DNA of 64,000 nucleotides from Melampsora larici-populina 98AG31 (GCF_000204055.1 NW_006768833.1:181989-245988), one strand, 5' to 3'; counted from the stretch's first letter, positions 22,444 to 34,299 are shown. The notes: a model not told the origin generated them from the letters alone. Numbers and translations: made by a program.

Positions 22444-24435
22444 TTACTTTGCCTTTCCCCCGGCTACAGCGTTGTCTCTCTCATCAGGCCGCCTATCATC
22501 CCTTCCAACGTCTCTGCGCCAATGCTCGTTTCCCCCGTTCAGTCTTCTACGCTGGGGGGACCGCTCTCTACCGGGTTGGTTTCCATGCCAGCTCCCTCGG
22601 CGACCTCTGAATCGACTCGAGCGGGAGTCCGGTCGTTTATCTTCCCAGGCTGCCGGTGCTGAGCCTCCGGGTCCTTCGTACACGGGTAAGGTTGTAAATG
22701 AGTTCTGGTGTGAGAAACTTTGGGAGCGGTGGGTTGGCTTATTGAACGAGGTTCCATTACTGGTCTGGTTTCTAGAGTCAACTCCTGAGATTGGATCGAT
22801 AGTTGCTTTAACTTCCCCGTCTGCGTACGGGTTAATCTCTTTGAATGCTGGCTGGAAGTCTTTCAGGCGTTCGGTTTCACGTATGGCTTCTCTTTCTAAA
22901 CGGCCGTCCCGGATCGAAGGATTTGCAACTGAGCCGTCTGAAAGTCGAAAGGTCATCACCGCGGTTCTCACTGCCAAGTCATACCGGAACGCGACTGGCC
23001 AGTTGGAGTTTTCACGTTTAATGGCGAAAACGTTTTCTTTGTGAGTCTTGAACTTCGCTGCCAGCTCCTTCCATTTATAATGCTCAAGATAGGATATGAA
23101 CAAGTCGAAAGCTACTACCCACTCGCCGAAGGTCATCTTCCACTCTAGAGGGACTGTTAGACCGATGTACGTATCTTCCAACTTCTCCTTCACTGAACGC
23201 TTCCTGATTGACTGTTGCAATAAATCTTGTCGCAGCCATTGTGTATTGAACACTGACAGGGGGATGTACGCGTCCAGAGCCACCATCTTCGCGGAAAAGT
23301 ACTTTGACAGAGCAACTAGACCATGGGATTCAATTCCCTCGTTAGAGAATTTGATTGCACCCGCTTTCTCAGATGTGGTCTCTGGGTCATCGGCTGTTAG
23401 GTCGACTCGTACCACTGGTGCGGTGCGTTTCTTTCTCGCTGGCTCGCTCTGTTGCTCTCCGTTAGTCGGGAACAAGGCTGGATTGATGGGCAAGGTGTTT
23501 GCGGTAGGGTTCGGCATTACTGTCGGGTGCTGGTCTTGCACAGGCGGTTGGGTGCTCTGTCCTTCTGCTGCCGGCGAAATCTTGAGGCCTTTGGACTCAA
23601 GCCAGGATCTGATTGCTTCTGGCGACATTTCGTCAATCCGGTTCAGGATTCCTCGTGTTTCGCCCGCTGAGAGCCTGCCGACGTTTTCGTTGGATACCAC
23701 GTTGGCTGATAGGGGTCAAATGTCATGCTCGTGTCAGTTCCTTCCCTTCGTTTCGATTCTCTCTTTCGAGGCATCACTCAATGGTGGGAATGGTTTTGAT
23801 TGGGTTCATCGCTCAAAGCGGCATCACTTCAGTGGATGTGGGCAGGGCTTACAGGACTTCTCTCTGGCCGCATTACCATTTACTATCTCGGGTGAGATCA
23901 GGCTCGACAGGTCGCTTCGACGTGATCCTCCGGTAAGGCTCGGGTCGAGATTAGACTTGTGTCTTTGTCTTGAGCCTAGTTCGACGCTCTCTGATTGCTC
24001 GTGGGAGGATGCGTCCTGTCTGTCACGGCGCTCCGCTTCCGGTTGCTTGTCCGTGTTGTTAGAGCTCGCGTCTCTGTTGCTTGGTGGCTGGTTCTCCGAG
24101 GGTTGAGTTGTGCCTTCCTTGGACTGGGGCCCGCCTTCGGGGGTTTCTTGTGCAGCTGCACCGCTTCGAGTCGTTGTGCCAGTTGGAGGTGTGTTCTTGT
24201 TCGCACCTTGGCCTTTCTTCCCGCCTTGACCTCTCTTCCTTCCTTGAGTAGCTGATGATGTCCCTTGGCTAGTCGGATTGTCGCCTTCCGGGTTGGCTTG
24301 GTGTGTGGTTGACGTGTTGTCCAAAGTCCCGTCTTGCGTCTGCGCCTCAGGAGGGGAGGCGGATCCATTTCTCAGTCTGTCGCTGCTTCGCTTCACTTGG
24401 GCGTCAAATTGGTCAATTTCACGTTTGGCAGACAT
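22444..24435 (-). CDS. Gag-like protein of a probable retroelement
   Basis: Two exons, 24,435-23,853 and 23,705-22,444, join in phase 1 across a 147-bp GTAAGC..CAG intron to give 614 residues. The first about 200 residues are disordered and rich in Gly/Gln/Thr/Ser/Arg. The centre (about residues 320-480) is a folded helical segment with WKMTFGEWVVAFDLFISYL and FRYDLAVRTAVM. This layout resembles capsid-like proteins encoded by DIRS-type and related fungal retroelements. The last about 80 residues are Arg/Gly-rich (RSSRFRGRRGSW), suited to RNA binding. Base composition (above 50% GC) differs sharply from neighbouring genes. No polymerase gene adjoins it, so it is either an isolated element fragment or a domesticated gene. 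The gag assignment is by resemblance only. Confidence 0.55.
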
Positions 24436-24800
24436 CTAATTCTGTTACTGATTCGTGTTGTGACATAGACTTCAAGTGGGAATGGGCTATCAATGGAAGA
24501 AAAAAAAAATTTGTGGGAAATTTTCAGCTCTTGAAGCTGTAAAACTAAGATAGCCAAATGAGCGATGCGTTGAGAAATGTGAGATATCTAGGGGGAGAAG
24601 TAATTGGCGCAATGGGAGGGGAAGCGTGAAAATCTTTTCACACTGAGACCCTGAATGTAGCGCCATTGTACAGGTTCTCTCGATATAGAGATAATCACCT
24701 GATTCTCCCCTGTAGAGGCATATGCGCGTACCGTGGAAATAGGTGGTACCGTCGTGCCTTTGGGTACCACCTTCCATGAATGCCAAATTTAGTGCTATGA
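24436..24800. other. Upstream flank of the gag-like gene
   Basis: Probably its promoter or leader. It contains a perfect small palindromic pairing GGTGGTACC..GGTACCACC around 24,745-24,773. No gene is supported. Confidence 0.4.
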
Positions 24801-25849
24801 GAGCATCCGCACTCGTGCGGCAAATCGAGTGCGGTAAGTGTAAATTTACTTCAACGGCGGGGCTTATTCCACACCGGGAGCAAAGTAGACCCGCGGTACA
24901 TAATTTTAAGGTTGATTTGAAGTAAGACAGAAGTAAATATAATCATAGCCTACCTCGTACTTTATCTCAAGTAACTACTTGGGTCCGGTAGCTTTCCGAC
25001 TCGAATCAACCTCCATCTCACTCAACAATATTCATACACACCACAATCTGACCGATGGAACCCAAAGAATCGAAATCTTGCAAGCCACGCGCTCCGAACT
25101 GGACACCAAAAGAAGAGCAGCAATTGGCCATGTCTTGGATACATGTCTCTTCCGAACCGGAGATAGGAACTAATCAATCCTCCGAGATGCTCTTCAAGAA
25201 GGTTGCCGATCACTTCAACTCAAAGATTGACCTCCATCAACGTGATTGGGAGCAAGTCCAAACCTGGTGAGTTGAGTATGTTGTCTACTGAGTCATATAC
25301 AATGGCTCATTGTTGTTTCTTGAAGCTGGAACTCTCTCCGAACCTCCACACTTAAGTTTTCTAGTTGCTACGCTAAGATCGAACGAGCTCCCCGAAGCGG
25401 TAGAAAGTCTCTTCGTCATATGCTGGGTTTGGGGAGAGGTAGTCGGCAAAAAGTTGGGCATTTGCTGCTTCTCTATCCCTATGTACCATTTTTTTCTTTG
25501 GTCGTTCATTTTCATTGTCTTGATCTGAATTATCATCTGAACTTGAATCTTGACTCCACTATGCGAGCTCCTCCCTGAAAAATTCTCTTGTTCTTTTGAG
25601 GTGTCTTGAGAAAAATGTGCTTTCTGGCATTCTGGATCGCAAAATTTACTAGTCTTACTTCTGTGTTTTACAAATTTACAAACTTTTCACCGCTGTGGGT
25701 TTTGTACAGTATAGGTGAAGTAACTAATGATACATGGCAGATACTGGACACGAGTGTGATAATTGTACATAATTAGTAAATTTTAACTTACCGTACAGGT
25801 CGGTACCACAAAAGTTACCGAAACGTACCACAAACGAGTGCGGGTGCTC
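24801..25849. mobile_element. Non-autonomous Harbinger derivative, 1.05 kb, TSD TGA
   Basis: The left end GAGCATCCGCACTCGT (24,801-24,816) matches the inverse of the right end (25,834-25,849) at 15 of 16 bases. Both are flanked by TGA (24,798-24,800 and 25,850-25,852). The leading GAGCAYC is shared with the 5.6-kb Harbinger element, but the inner part of the TIR differs, so this is a separate family. Inside is only the first part of a Myb/trihelix gene; no transposase remains. It would need enzymes from an autonomous relative to move. Confidence 0.85.
25055..25270 (+). pseudogene. Truncated trihelix/Myb-like gene of the Harbinger derivative
   Basis: From the ATG at 25,055 the frame reads about 71 codons. 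Residues 14-56 (NWTPKEEQQLAMSWIHVSS..) align with the start of the trihelix domain of the partner gene at 5,919-7,492. The frame ends at a TGA at 25,268-25,270, just inside a possible GTGAGT donor, and no matching downstream exon is seen before the right TIR. The rest of the gene was lost by internal deletion. Confidence 0.7.
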
Positions 25850-26700
25850 TGAGTCCTACATTTTGGATTTTCTGCACAGCTAGGGGAGTCCCCACGTACG
25901 GCTCGTGCGAGGCGGCAGAAAGTCTGATTTCAACCCTGATGTATTAAGAAACTGAAGCATATCAATGAGCAGATCTTGCTACAAATGGCCCTCGACTGCG
26001 GCTGAGTTCTGGCTCAGATATCTTCTCAGTCTTTGTATCCCAATAAGCTTTGACTTCGCGAGGATTTCTTCGATGCTAAACCTCGGATCTTCCGTCTCTT
26101 GACCCCCTGTCATCCTGCTTGAATTTGGCCGCCAGACTTATTCAAGCTTAGTGACATGGACTGTTATGTTTTCAATTTCGTGCACAGCTGGGGAATGATC
26201 TGATCTTACTACATACATCCCTCGGCTGCGGATGAGCTCCAATGCCGTCTTTATCCTCGACGAGCTTCATGTACTGCGATTTCTGTGATGGTCAAGGCTG
26301 TATCAAAGCTGGGCATTTTCTTCGTATTGCTCGTTAGATCGTTGAATTCTGCCCCCGTCGTAGCTAGGCCTTTTGTTCGAAATACTTTCCATATACTCGT
26401 CCTTCATCAGCAAATAGCCGCACAAAGGGTTGATATTAAATTGGTCTTTCTGATCATTACAAAAAGCGCCCGCAAGAGAGTGATTTAAACTGCACTCGTT
26501 TTGCTATTGAAGATCGAACTGCACTTCACAGTAAAAGATTTTACATCTAAGTGGGAATAGGTGCGATTTGTTGGTGTCACTATTCCTATTCTAGCCCTTG
26601 AAGCAAATTTTTATGGTCTCATATATTTCCTATATAATCAGGATTTCATTGTTCTGATCCATAAGAGGACACAACATCGCAAGCGATCAACTTGAAAAGG
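25850..26700. other. Spacer with a diverged local duplication; promoter of the M16 gene
   Basis: Two diverged copies of a block lie at about 25,965-26,020 and 26,195-26,240. They share words such as TCTTRCTACA and CTCG[AG]CTGCGG[CA]TGAG. Close to the M16 start there is a TATA-like TATATAATCA at 26,631-26,640. No gene has support; the signal-peptide-like frame from 26,288 has neither a family nor splice partners. Confidence 0.45.
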
Positions 26701-29700
26701 ATGATGTTTCCAATCCTGAGAGGATGTGACAATCAAGGGTTCCTCATGTTTACGATGCTTCTCATGGTCATCAAAAATATGTCAGTCGTGGGGCTCCCAA
26801 CTCTCCCGAAAGGTATCAATACCGGACAAGGAGTAGCAGAACATCTCATTGAAGACATGAATGGAGCCAACGAAGGAACGCACCGCGACGTTGTTCCTCA
26901 TATGCAAAAGCAAGATCGCCATCAGGACCTTCAATTCGACTCACAGGCAAGAGAGAATGAAAAGGTACCAAATCACAAAGATGAATCTTCTTCATCTGCT
27001 CACGAAGATAAAGATACCTTGCCTTCAGGTACGAACACAGTGGCCTTCAATGGAGACTTGCCATCTGTTGCTGATGATGAAAATGGCCAAAACATTTAAG
27101 AAGAAATCACAGCTAGCTCCGTAAAGAAAGAAGAGGATGTTGAAATTCCTGATACCGTAGGAAATTTTGACAGGGTCATCGAACCGTTCAAAATGGATTC
27201 TGCTCCTATCAAGGTCGCAAAATGGAAAAGCCGTGAAACCGGATTGAGTGTAGTCTGGGCTGACATTGACGGTGTGTCGACCTATCGTCTCTTACAGGCA
27301 CTCGCTGAACCTGACCATGATTTTTCCTCACATTGGCAGGTCCAATTGTCAATGGCTATTTGACCGGTACGTTTTTATATCGACATCTGTTGCCTGCGTT
27401 CCGTGACTAAAGCAATGAGATGGCCTATCCAGTTGCTACGGAGATCTTCAATGATTCCGGGGTTCCCCATACCCTTGAGCATCTCATATTTATGGGATCA
27501 GAAAAGTGGGTGAACAATTTGATTGGGTTATCCACAAAATCCCTCTAACTCCTTTCTTCTCATAGATATCCCTACAAAGGAATTCTTGCCAGTCTAGCCA
27601 ACAGGTCTTTTGCTACGGGAATAAATGCATGGACTGAAACTACTCACACAGCCTACACAGTTAAAACTGCTGGATCAGAGGGGTTTTTTAAGTTATTACC
27701 CAGTATGCAGTTTCATCCCATCTATAAATTCAGAACAGCAAACTCAATGAAGAACTTGTCCCTTTCAACTGAGCAGTCTACATCGACCACAGTGAGCTTT
27801 GCATTTCCTTGTCAAATAATTCTGGTCACTGTTGGAGATTCATTAACCCGTCCCCTTGTTTCCCTAGTTCTTTATGCAAAGATCCCTTCTTCAGCATTCA
27901 CAACTGAGGTGTACCACATCAATGGAGAGGGTGAAGATGCTGGAGTGGTTTACTCTGAGATGCAAGGACGTGAGAATAGTAGCACCGACTTGATGAGTCT
28001 TCGGTACGCATTTGATTGAGATATCATGTTGCACAGGGCATTTTGCTGATTTCATAATCGTATACTGATACATGTCAGTTCTCTTCGCGAGATCTACCCG
28101 CCTACAAGTGCATATCAGAGTGAGACTAGTGGTAAGATGGCCGCATTGCGAACACTGACAGTTGAACAAAGTGAAGAATTTCCCTGAATATGAAATGCTT
28201 GGAATAGATTGCTCATCATTGTTGTTGATCCTTAGTTCGCAAATATCACAGCGATTATTATCATCCGCACAACTTACAACTGCTCGTCACTGGGAAAGTT
28301 GACCCCACAACGCTTTTGAGTGTCTTACAAGAAGAAGTGGAGCCGTCCCTAATCAAACACGGACAAGACAAGTTTCCTGCGGAATGGAAGCGGCCGTTCT
28401 TGGAGACCGCTAGTAAGGGTGGGGCAGTTTTGACGAAAGACAAGGTAGTGGAGGTACCATTTCCTGAGAAAGATGAGAGTACGGGGCAAGTCCAAATCAG
28501 CTGGGTGGGACCAAGCATAAATGTAAATACCTGCTTTCCAAGCTTGTCTGCCTTGTTCAGATCTGAGCTCTTTGAATCGTATCTCAACCTATCTACTCTT
28601 ATTCGTCAGGACTACTTGCTCCAAGATGCTTTAAAGATTTTGGAAACTTATCTCACTAAGACGGCCATATCTCCCCTGGCAAAAAAGTTCATTGGTGAGG
28701 AATTTGAATCTGTCTCAACATCATTTCAAAGTTACTGATTCTCCTTTTGTCTTCCTTCTAGATATTGAGGACCCGCTCTGCACTGGTATACTTAGATCAA
28801 GATTTTGTCACAGTTGACATTTTACCCTAGCTGATATGTTGAATTTTTTTCTGCTGTCCTTTTGTATGTCCAGGTATAACTTTTTATCCAACCGAAGGTG
28901 AAAAAACAGTGATTTCGGCCTGCATCTCAAGTGTTCCTGCTGAACATTTATCAGACTTTGGTAAAATGTTCAAAGATGCACTTGCTCATGAAGCCGAGAA
29001 TCTTGATATGCAACGTATGCGGATGACTATTGAGTGTGATGCTCTAGAAATTGCCAATCAACTTGAAGCAAATGCGCATAGTATACTTTCGTCAGCTATC
29101 ATCTCCAACTTCCTGTATGGGTCAGGTGAACAACTCGTGGCCGATCTTTCCACAGTACTTGAACGTTACAAGACTTTAGCCAGCTGGTCTAGGGAGCAGT
29201 GGTCTTCCATGTTCAAAAAGTTTGTGTTTCCAAACCCGCACACAATAAAACTGCAACTGATGAGATCCGTATGTCTTTTTCCGTTTTGAACATAGATGGC
29301 TTGTGGAGAGTCCTAGTGTCACTGTGATTGGAAAACCTTCAGGAAAGCTTGCAGACCAGTTAGTCGCCGATAACAAAGCCAGAATTGAAGAAACCAAAAA
29401 GAAGTATGGGCCTGAGGGTCTGAAACAGCTGCAAGCAAAATTGGAAGCCGCTCAAAAAACAAACGATACTCCTCATCCTCAAACAATTCTGTCCAACTAT
29501 CCCATTCCCAAGATGGAAAGTATCAAATGGATTGAAGTTGAGTCTGCCCGTGCTGATGGATCCTTGAAGGGTGACCTGCAGGCTCAGATAGACAAGAAAG
29601 ATTCCACAATCTTACCGTACTTCATCCAATTTGACCGTTAGTATTCATTGTTGTTGTGCATCAGGCGCTTGAAAACTGATCTCTTTTTACAATACTGTCT

Positions 29701-31579
29701 ATGTAACACTTGATAGATATTGATTCCAACTTCCTTAGAATCTCTGTCCACTTGTCCCCTACCGACTTGCCAGCTGACCTCGTCAAGTATCTCTACATCT
29801 GGCTTGCTTTGTTTTTCTCCTTGCCGGTCAAGAGATCCGATGGCACCTTGCTTCCATTTGATCAAGTTGTCAAGGAGCTCACCAAGGAAACCATTGAGTA
29901 TAAGACACACATGGGAAGCTCAATTAGTCAGACTTCAGAAATCTGTTTCAAGATTGAGAAAAGCAAATACCCAACGATGATAGGCTGGCTGAAGGATCTC
30001 CTCTGGGGAAGCCAATTTGATATAGACCGGTGAGTTCTGCTTGTCCAACCATAAGACCATATTTACTGACATAGTGCAATTCTGGCTCAGTCTTCGGATC
30101 ATTGTTGCCAATAATTTACAACACATTCCATCAATGAAAAGAAGCGGAGCGGGTGTCTGTGCCGCATTATTCCAAGAACTTCTGTATTCACCTTACACAG
30201 CACCATACATGTCAAGTAATTTGTTCAAATTAGATGAATGGCTACCAGAAATTATGGAACAGCTCAAGTCCAACCCTCAAGAAGTCATCAAAAATTTGGA
30301 GCAATTACGCAAGCACTGTGAGCTGTCTTCCTTGCTTGTCATAACACGTGGGAGCTGAGGCAGATCATCCCCTATCTCTTCTCATACTTTAACAGTGTTG
30401 CAACCTTCTACTATGCGTCTCAGTGTTGTGGGAGACATAAAAACTCTGCAGGATCCCAAGAAAAGCTGGTTGGAGCATTTCCAGAAGATTCCGGTATGAC
30501 CTAGCTCCTTTCAAGTCCACTTTATTACTTGTCTTACCATTTTCCCACACCACACAGTCATCAACATTGAGACCGCCACTGTACAGTAGTGATGTCCTCA
30601 GTGCTGATGGTCTTAAACCATCTGGTAAAGCAATTGTGATGAGCATGCCCTCAATTGAGTCCAGCTTTGCTTATCATGTTGCCAAAGGTACATAAACTCA
30701 ATGGGGTTGAGATGTCTTTGCTTGTTACTCATATACTGATATCAATCATTGGACATTTCAGGGGCTCAGGGTTTCAATCATCCAGATCGACCGGCTTTGG
30801 CAGTAGCTGTCAGTCTGCTTAATTCAATGGAAAGTCACCTGTGGAAAGCTATCAGAGGAACAGGTCTTGCGTATGGCGCTTCCATGCGGTCAATCCCAGA
30901 ATCTGGGCATGTTTGTGTCCAGATTTATTCCAGTCCTGATAGCTGGAAGGCTTTTGAGGAAGCTGGTAAAGTAATGAGTGACTTGATCAGCAAAAAGGTG
31001 ATTCTACCTCTAGATATTTCATCTTTCTTGTCCTGGATTTACCAACAGGTTTTGTTTTCTTTATACTTGCTCCGCTTTCACAGCTCATATTGGATGAGCT
31101 ATCACTAGAGGCAGCTAAGAGCAGCCTGGCATACGCTACTGCAGAACTAGAATCAACCATGGGTAGTGCGGTAAGCTGAGCTTCTTTCCATCACATTTGC
31201 AAATATATCACATCATGAATCTGGATTCCAATGATGAGTTTTTGTAGGCATTCTCAACCTTCACAAACATGGCACTCAAGGGGATTGAGAAGGATGCATC
31301 AAGACAACTCCTAGACAAAACTAAGGTGAGGAAACTATCTTGATCTCAAAATCACATCTATCTTTGGTATCAGGCGGCTTACAAGATCAATTATGCCAGG
31401 ATATCACCATTGATCAAGTTTTGGAAGTGATAGAGAAATACTTCCTACCAATCTTTGATGCACAAACCTCAGTTGCTGTGGTCACCAGTTCACCTGGCAA
31501 GGCAAAAAGTACTGCTGCTAGCCTCAGAAACGCTGGATATAGAGTTGAGGAAAGGGACTTGAATGTTGCATCACAGTAA
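26701..31579 (+). CDS. M16 (inverzincin) metalloprotease of the YOL098C/SDD3 type, 21 exons, frame break before the last exon
   Basis: Every exon but the last joins in phase. Ends include 26,701-27,028, 27,113-27,271, 27,340-27,366, 27,433-27,505, 27,566-27,702, 27,777-27,791 (a 15-bp microexon), 27,868-28,003, then on to 31,248-31,325 and 31,374-31,579. The predicted protein is about 1,140 residues. The N-terminus has a hydrophobic segment (FLMFTMLLMVIK, about residues 14-25), a possible signal or anchor, then a polar linker. The catalytic HTLEH (His184, Glu187, His188) is followed by LIFMGSEKYPYKG and the downstream acidic EGEDAGVVYSEMQGREN. A TAA in the unspliced frame at 27,097 is removed by the first intron (84 bp). 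Exon 20 ends in phase 0 but exon 21 must be read from phase 1. The missing base would cut off about 68 C-terminal residues unless it is an assembly error. Confidence 0.9.
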
Positions 31580-33419
31580 GACAGTGAGAAGGATAGCATA
31601 CCACCTGTAAGGTGTCATCTTACATTACACATGTGACAGTTGCACATTGTCTAGTTCCTAAATTAGAACTAGACTACAGTCTTTATTATTCTTATTCTTC
31701 TGTTATATCTTTTTGGTTCATCACTTGTTTGTTCTACTTAGAGTTCAGGATATGATCTTCTATTGAGCTATGCCTAGTTTTTTTCCAAAATCTATTCTTT
31801 GGGTCTACATAGTCATGTTTTGACATCAGCCTTTTTTGGGATCCATTGTAGTTCCCTTGAGGAAATTCTGTCACCTTTATACATATATAGGTTCTTTGGC
31901 ATGTGGTATGTTTTTGTGTAACATATAGAGGTTGGGAAAACAGAATTATCACCCTTATCAATAGATTTCACCTTAGTTGGGCAATATACTATACAACAAC
32001 ATATAGGTTATCATACATATAGAGTACTTCTTTGTGATCTTGAAAGGCTATCCCGCTTCAAGAGCACATGATCATTGATGTGGCACACAAGATTGATGCT
32101 TGGGAAATTTGTCCACAAAGATAGATTTACAACAACAGCAATTCAATAGGAGAGTGAGTATCTTAAGTTTGAGCTCTGAAGTGTAACTGGTTTTCCTTGT
32201 AAGCCAGTGGATGGCAACACTTCATTTCAATTTGAGAAGGGTATATAGCAAGGCTCAGCATATATAATTTGCAGTTTTTGGTGATCTGTGATGGAGGCAC
32301 CCATATTTGAGCCTAACTTGACCCCTTGTAGTAGATGATCCAGTCTTTGCCAAGGTTGTTCACTCCAATTGGTCTAAAACCAAGCTTGATGCCAATGACT
32401 TGACCACTGAATAGGGTATGTAGAGTAAATAATCACATCCAAGAGAAATTGTTTGTCCATTGTTGAGAAGATAAGTGAAACCTGAAGTCCAAGAATCATT
32501 GAGATTGCAACTAGCGGTGAAGTGTTGGAATGTGGGCTTTTGACCTGTATTGTGTGTGTTTTGTAAATGGCAAGACCTGTTGGCTGCAAATCACACCAAA
32601 TCACAATCCATCAAGTAGCCTGGGTATTTTTCCTGAGGACCCAAAACGAATCAATGAATTTATGGCTATCTTTGAGTCAATATCTCTAAGGTGGTAAATT
32701 ATGTGGGACCAGAGAGAGTACATTTGTTTCTCAAAAATCATGTGTCATGGAACCATAAATCAGCAGAGTTTGATTCATGTTGCACAAGTAACTTTGCATT
32801 TCAAGAATTGGCCCACTTTATTGCTCTTACACATCACCCTTCATAATTTCTCCAAGCCCTGCAAACTTATTTACTGGAGATATACATATATCAGAGTCAA
32901 TCACATCTTCATTTCGGAACCCCACTGAGGACTGGCATTTTTTATGTGTGAAAATGCCAGTTCTATCACCGAAATACAAGTTACATTTTCAAGATAATCT
33001 TGAAACAAACTCGCCAACTGGTTGGTTGGATTAAGACTTGTTTAATGAATTGTCCGATGTTTTTTGATCTGAGAGCCACCGTAGTGCTGGTATCATTGTT
33101 TGTTGCAAAGCTTGCACCACTTCAATGAGTTCAACAGGAAGGCAGAGACTTGGGCTGATGAATGTATGTGTCTCTGATCTTTGATGAGAAGTGTGACGCT
33201 AGGTGACGATGAATTTTTGGTATATCAATGAATGGGGTTACGGGGATTTGAACCCAGGATTGCTATTGATATGTGATCTCCTCCAACGAGAAAACCCGGG
33301 TGTATGATTGGCCAATGGGTATGGGTTTAGACAGGCCCAACCAGAGCTCTAGTTCGCCATTTATCGGTTGGTTGCCCTTTACCGTCATCATCAACTTTAT
33401 CGGCTTGGAGCTTCACAAT
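31580..33419. other. Gene-free stretch, CpG-poor
   Basis: About 1.8 kb with no supported gene. 31,600-33,060 has few CG dinucleotides, like the tracts at 38.5 and 48.5 kb. A hairpin with ACTGGCATTTT arms occurs at about 32,931-32,963. A tRNA-like TGGGTTCAAATCCC motif (minus strand, about 33,244-33,257) does not fold into a full tRNA. The last 150 bp is the likely promoter of the complex I gene. Confidence 0.5.
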
Positions 33420-34299
33420 ATGGGTGACATCGAACGTCGACCACCGATCTTCATGGGATCATTCTTTCTTGGACATCCTCGATCTGATTACAAACCTTAC
33501 GATCACAAATCAGCTCTCACAGCTGCTGCCAAAGCTGGAACTTACACCGGGGTCAGTCAGCTACCGATTCACTTTTCGAACTTCAAAGCTGGTTCAGCCC
33601 TTTGAATTTAACTTCATCCTACGGATTTGAAATAGCTCGCAGGCTCAATAGTTAGTGCTATTCACCATGGAGTCATTTCTCCGGTCGAAGGTTACAAGGG
33701 TTACTTTGCAAACGTGACAAAATTTACTGCTATGGCTGGTAAGTGATCAATCTTGGTGACAGACGAAGGGCATATCTCGACCATTTGGCTAAACATACAT
33801 CCTTCGGTTTAGCTGCGGTGGGATTCACATATGGAGGCGTATCTGAGACAGTGGCTGGGTTGAGTAGCATATTGATCAAAATTAGAAAGACGGATCAACA
33901 TCAATTGATTCGTGACTGCTTTTTATCTCATCCGGATGCTCATTTTACAGATTGCGAGATGAGAATGATCCTTGGAATGCAGCTGCTGGAGGCTGTGCTG
34001 CTGGTTTTATTCTTGGTGTACGAGCTGGACACCTACCGATGGTAAGAACTTTGAACTTATGAATGAACTCATCACAGTAGTCCAAGACCTCCCCAATCCA
34101 TAAACTGACATATATATTATCCTCATATTTTTTCAACTAGGCTCTTGGAAACTGTGCACTGTGGGGTACAGCCGCTGGAGGGTTCAATTATGCTGGTGCT
34201 ACTCTTATACCAGCTCATATTCGATTATCAAAAGCTGAGCAACAAGCAATGCGACTTGAGATTTTGGGAGAGCCCAAGAACCCTTTATCTACGCAATGA
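33420..34299 (+). CDS. NDUFA11: NADH:ubiquinone oxidoreductase (complex I) subunit B14.7/NDUFA11-like, with an apparent one-base insertion
   Basis: Five exons, 33,420-33,551, 33,636-33,739, 33,813-33,858, 33,951-34,041 and 34,141-34,299, give about 176 residues if one base is discounted. The protein belongs to the Tim17/22/23-like membrane family. It has Gly-rich helices (GTYTG-LAGSIVSAIHHG, AAAGGCAAGFILGVRAG, ALWGTAAGGFNYAG) and the LRDENDPWNAAAGG signature of this subunit, which sits in the inner mitochondrial membrane part of complex I. In exon 2 the run of five A at 33,718-33,722 shifts the frame. Removing one A restores ANV-TKFTAMA and the correct phase for exon 3. Exons 3-5 all join cleanly, so the gene is otherwise intact. 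The insertion is a real mutation or a homopolymer error. Confidence 0.85.

Noticed and set aside
26288..26488. Short frame with a hydrophobic start resembling a small secreted protein
   Set aside because: It lies in a duplicated promoter-like stretch, has no homologous copy that I can see and no intron or stop context supporting a gene.
33240..33302. tRNA-like sequence on the minus strand (TGGGTTCAAATCCC T-arm and a partly pairing acceptor)
   Set aside because: Only about 63 nt separate the pairing acceptor halves, the T-stem has a mismatch, and no proper anticodon arm can be drawn. At best it is a tRNA relic.
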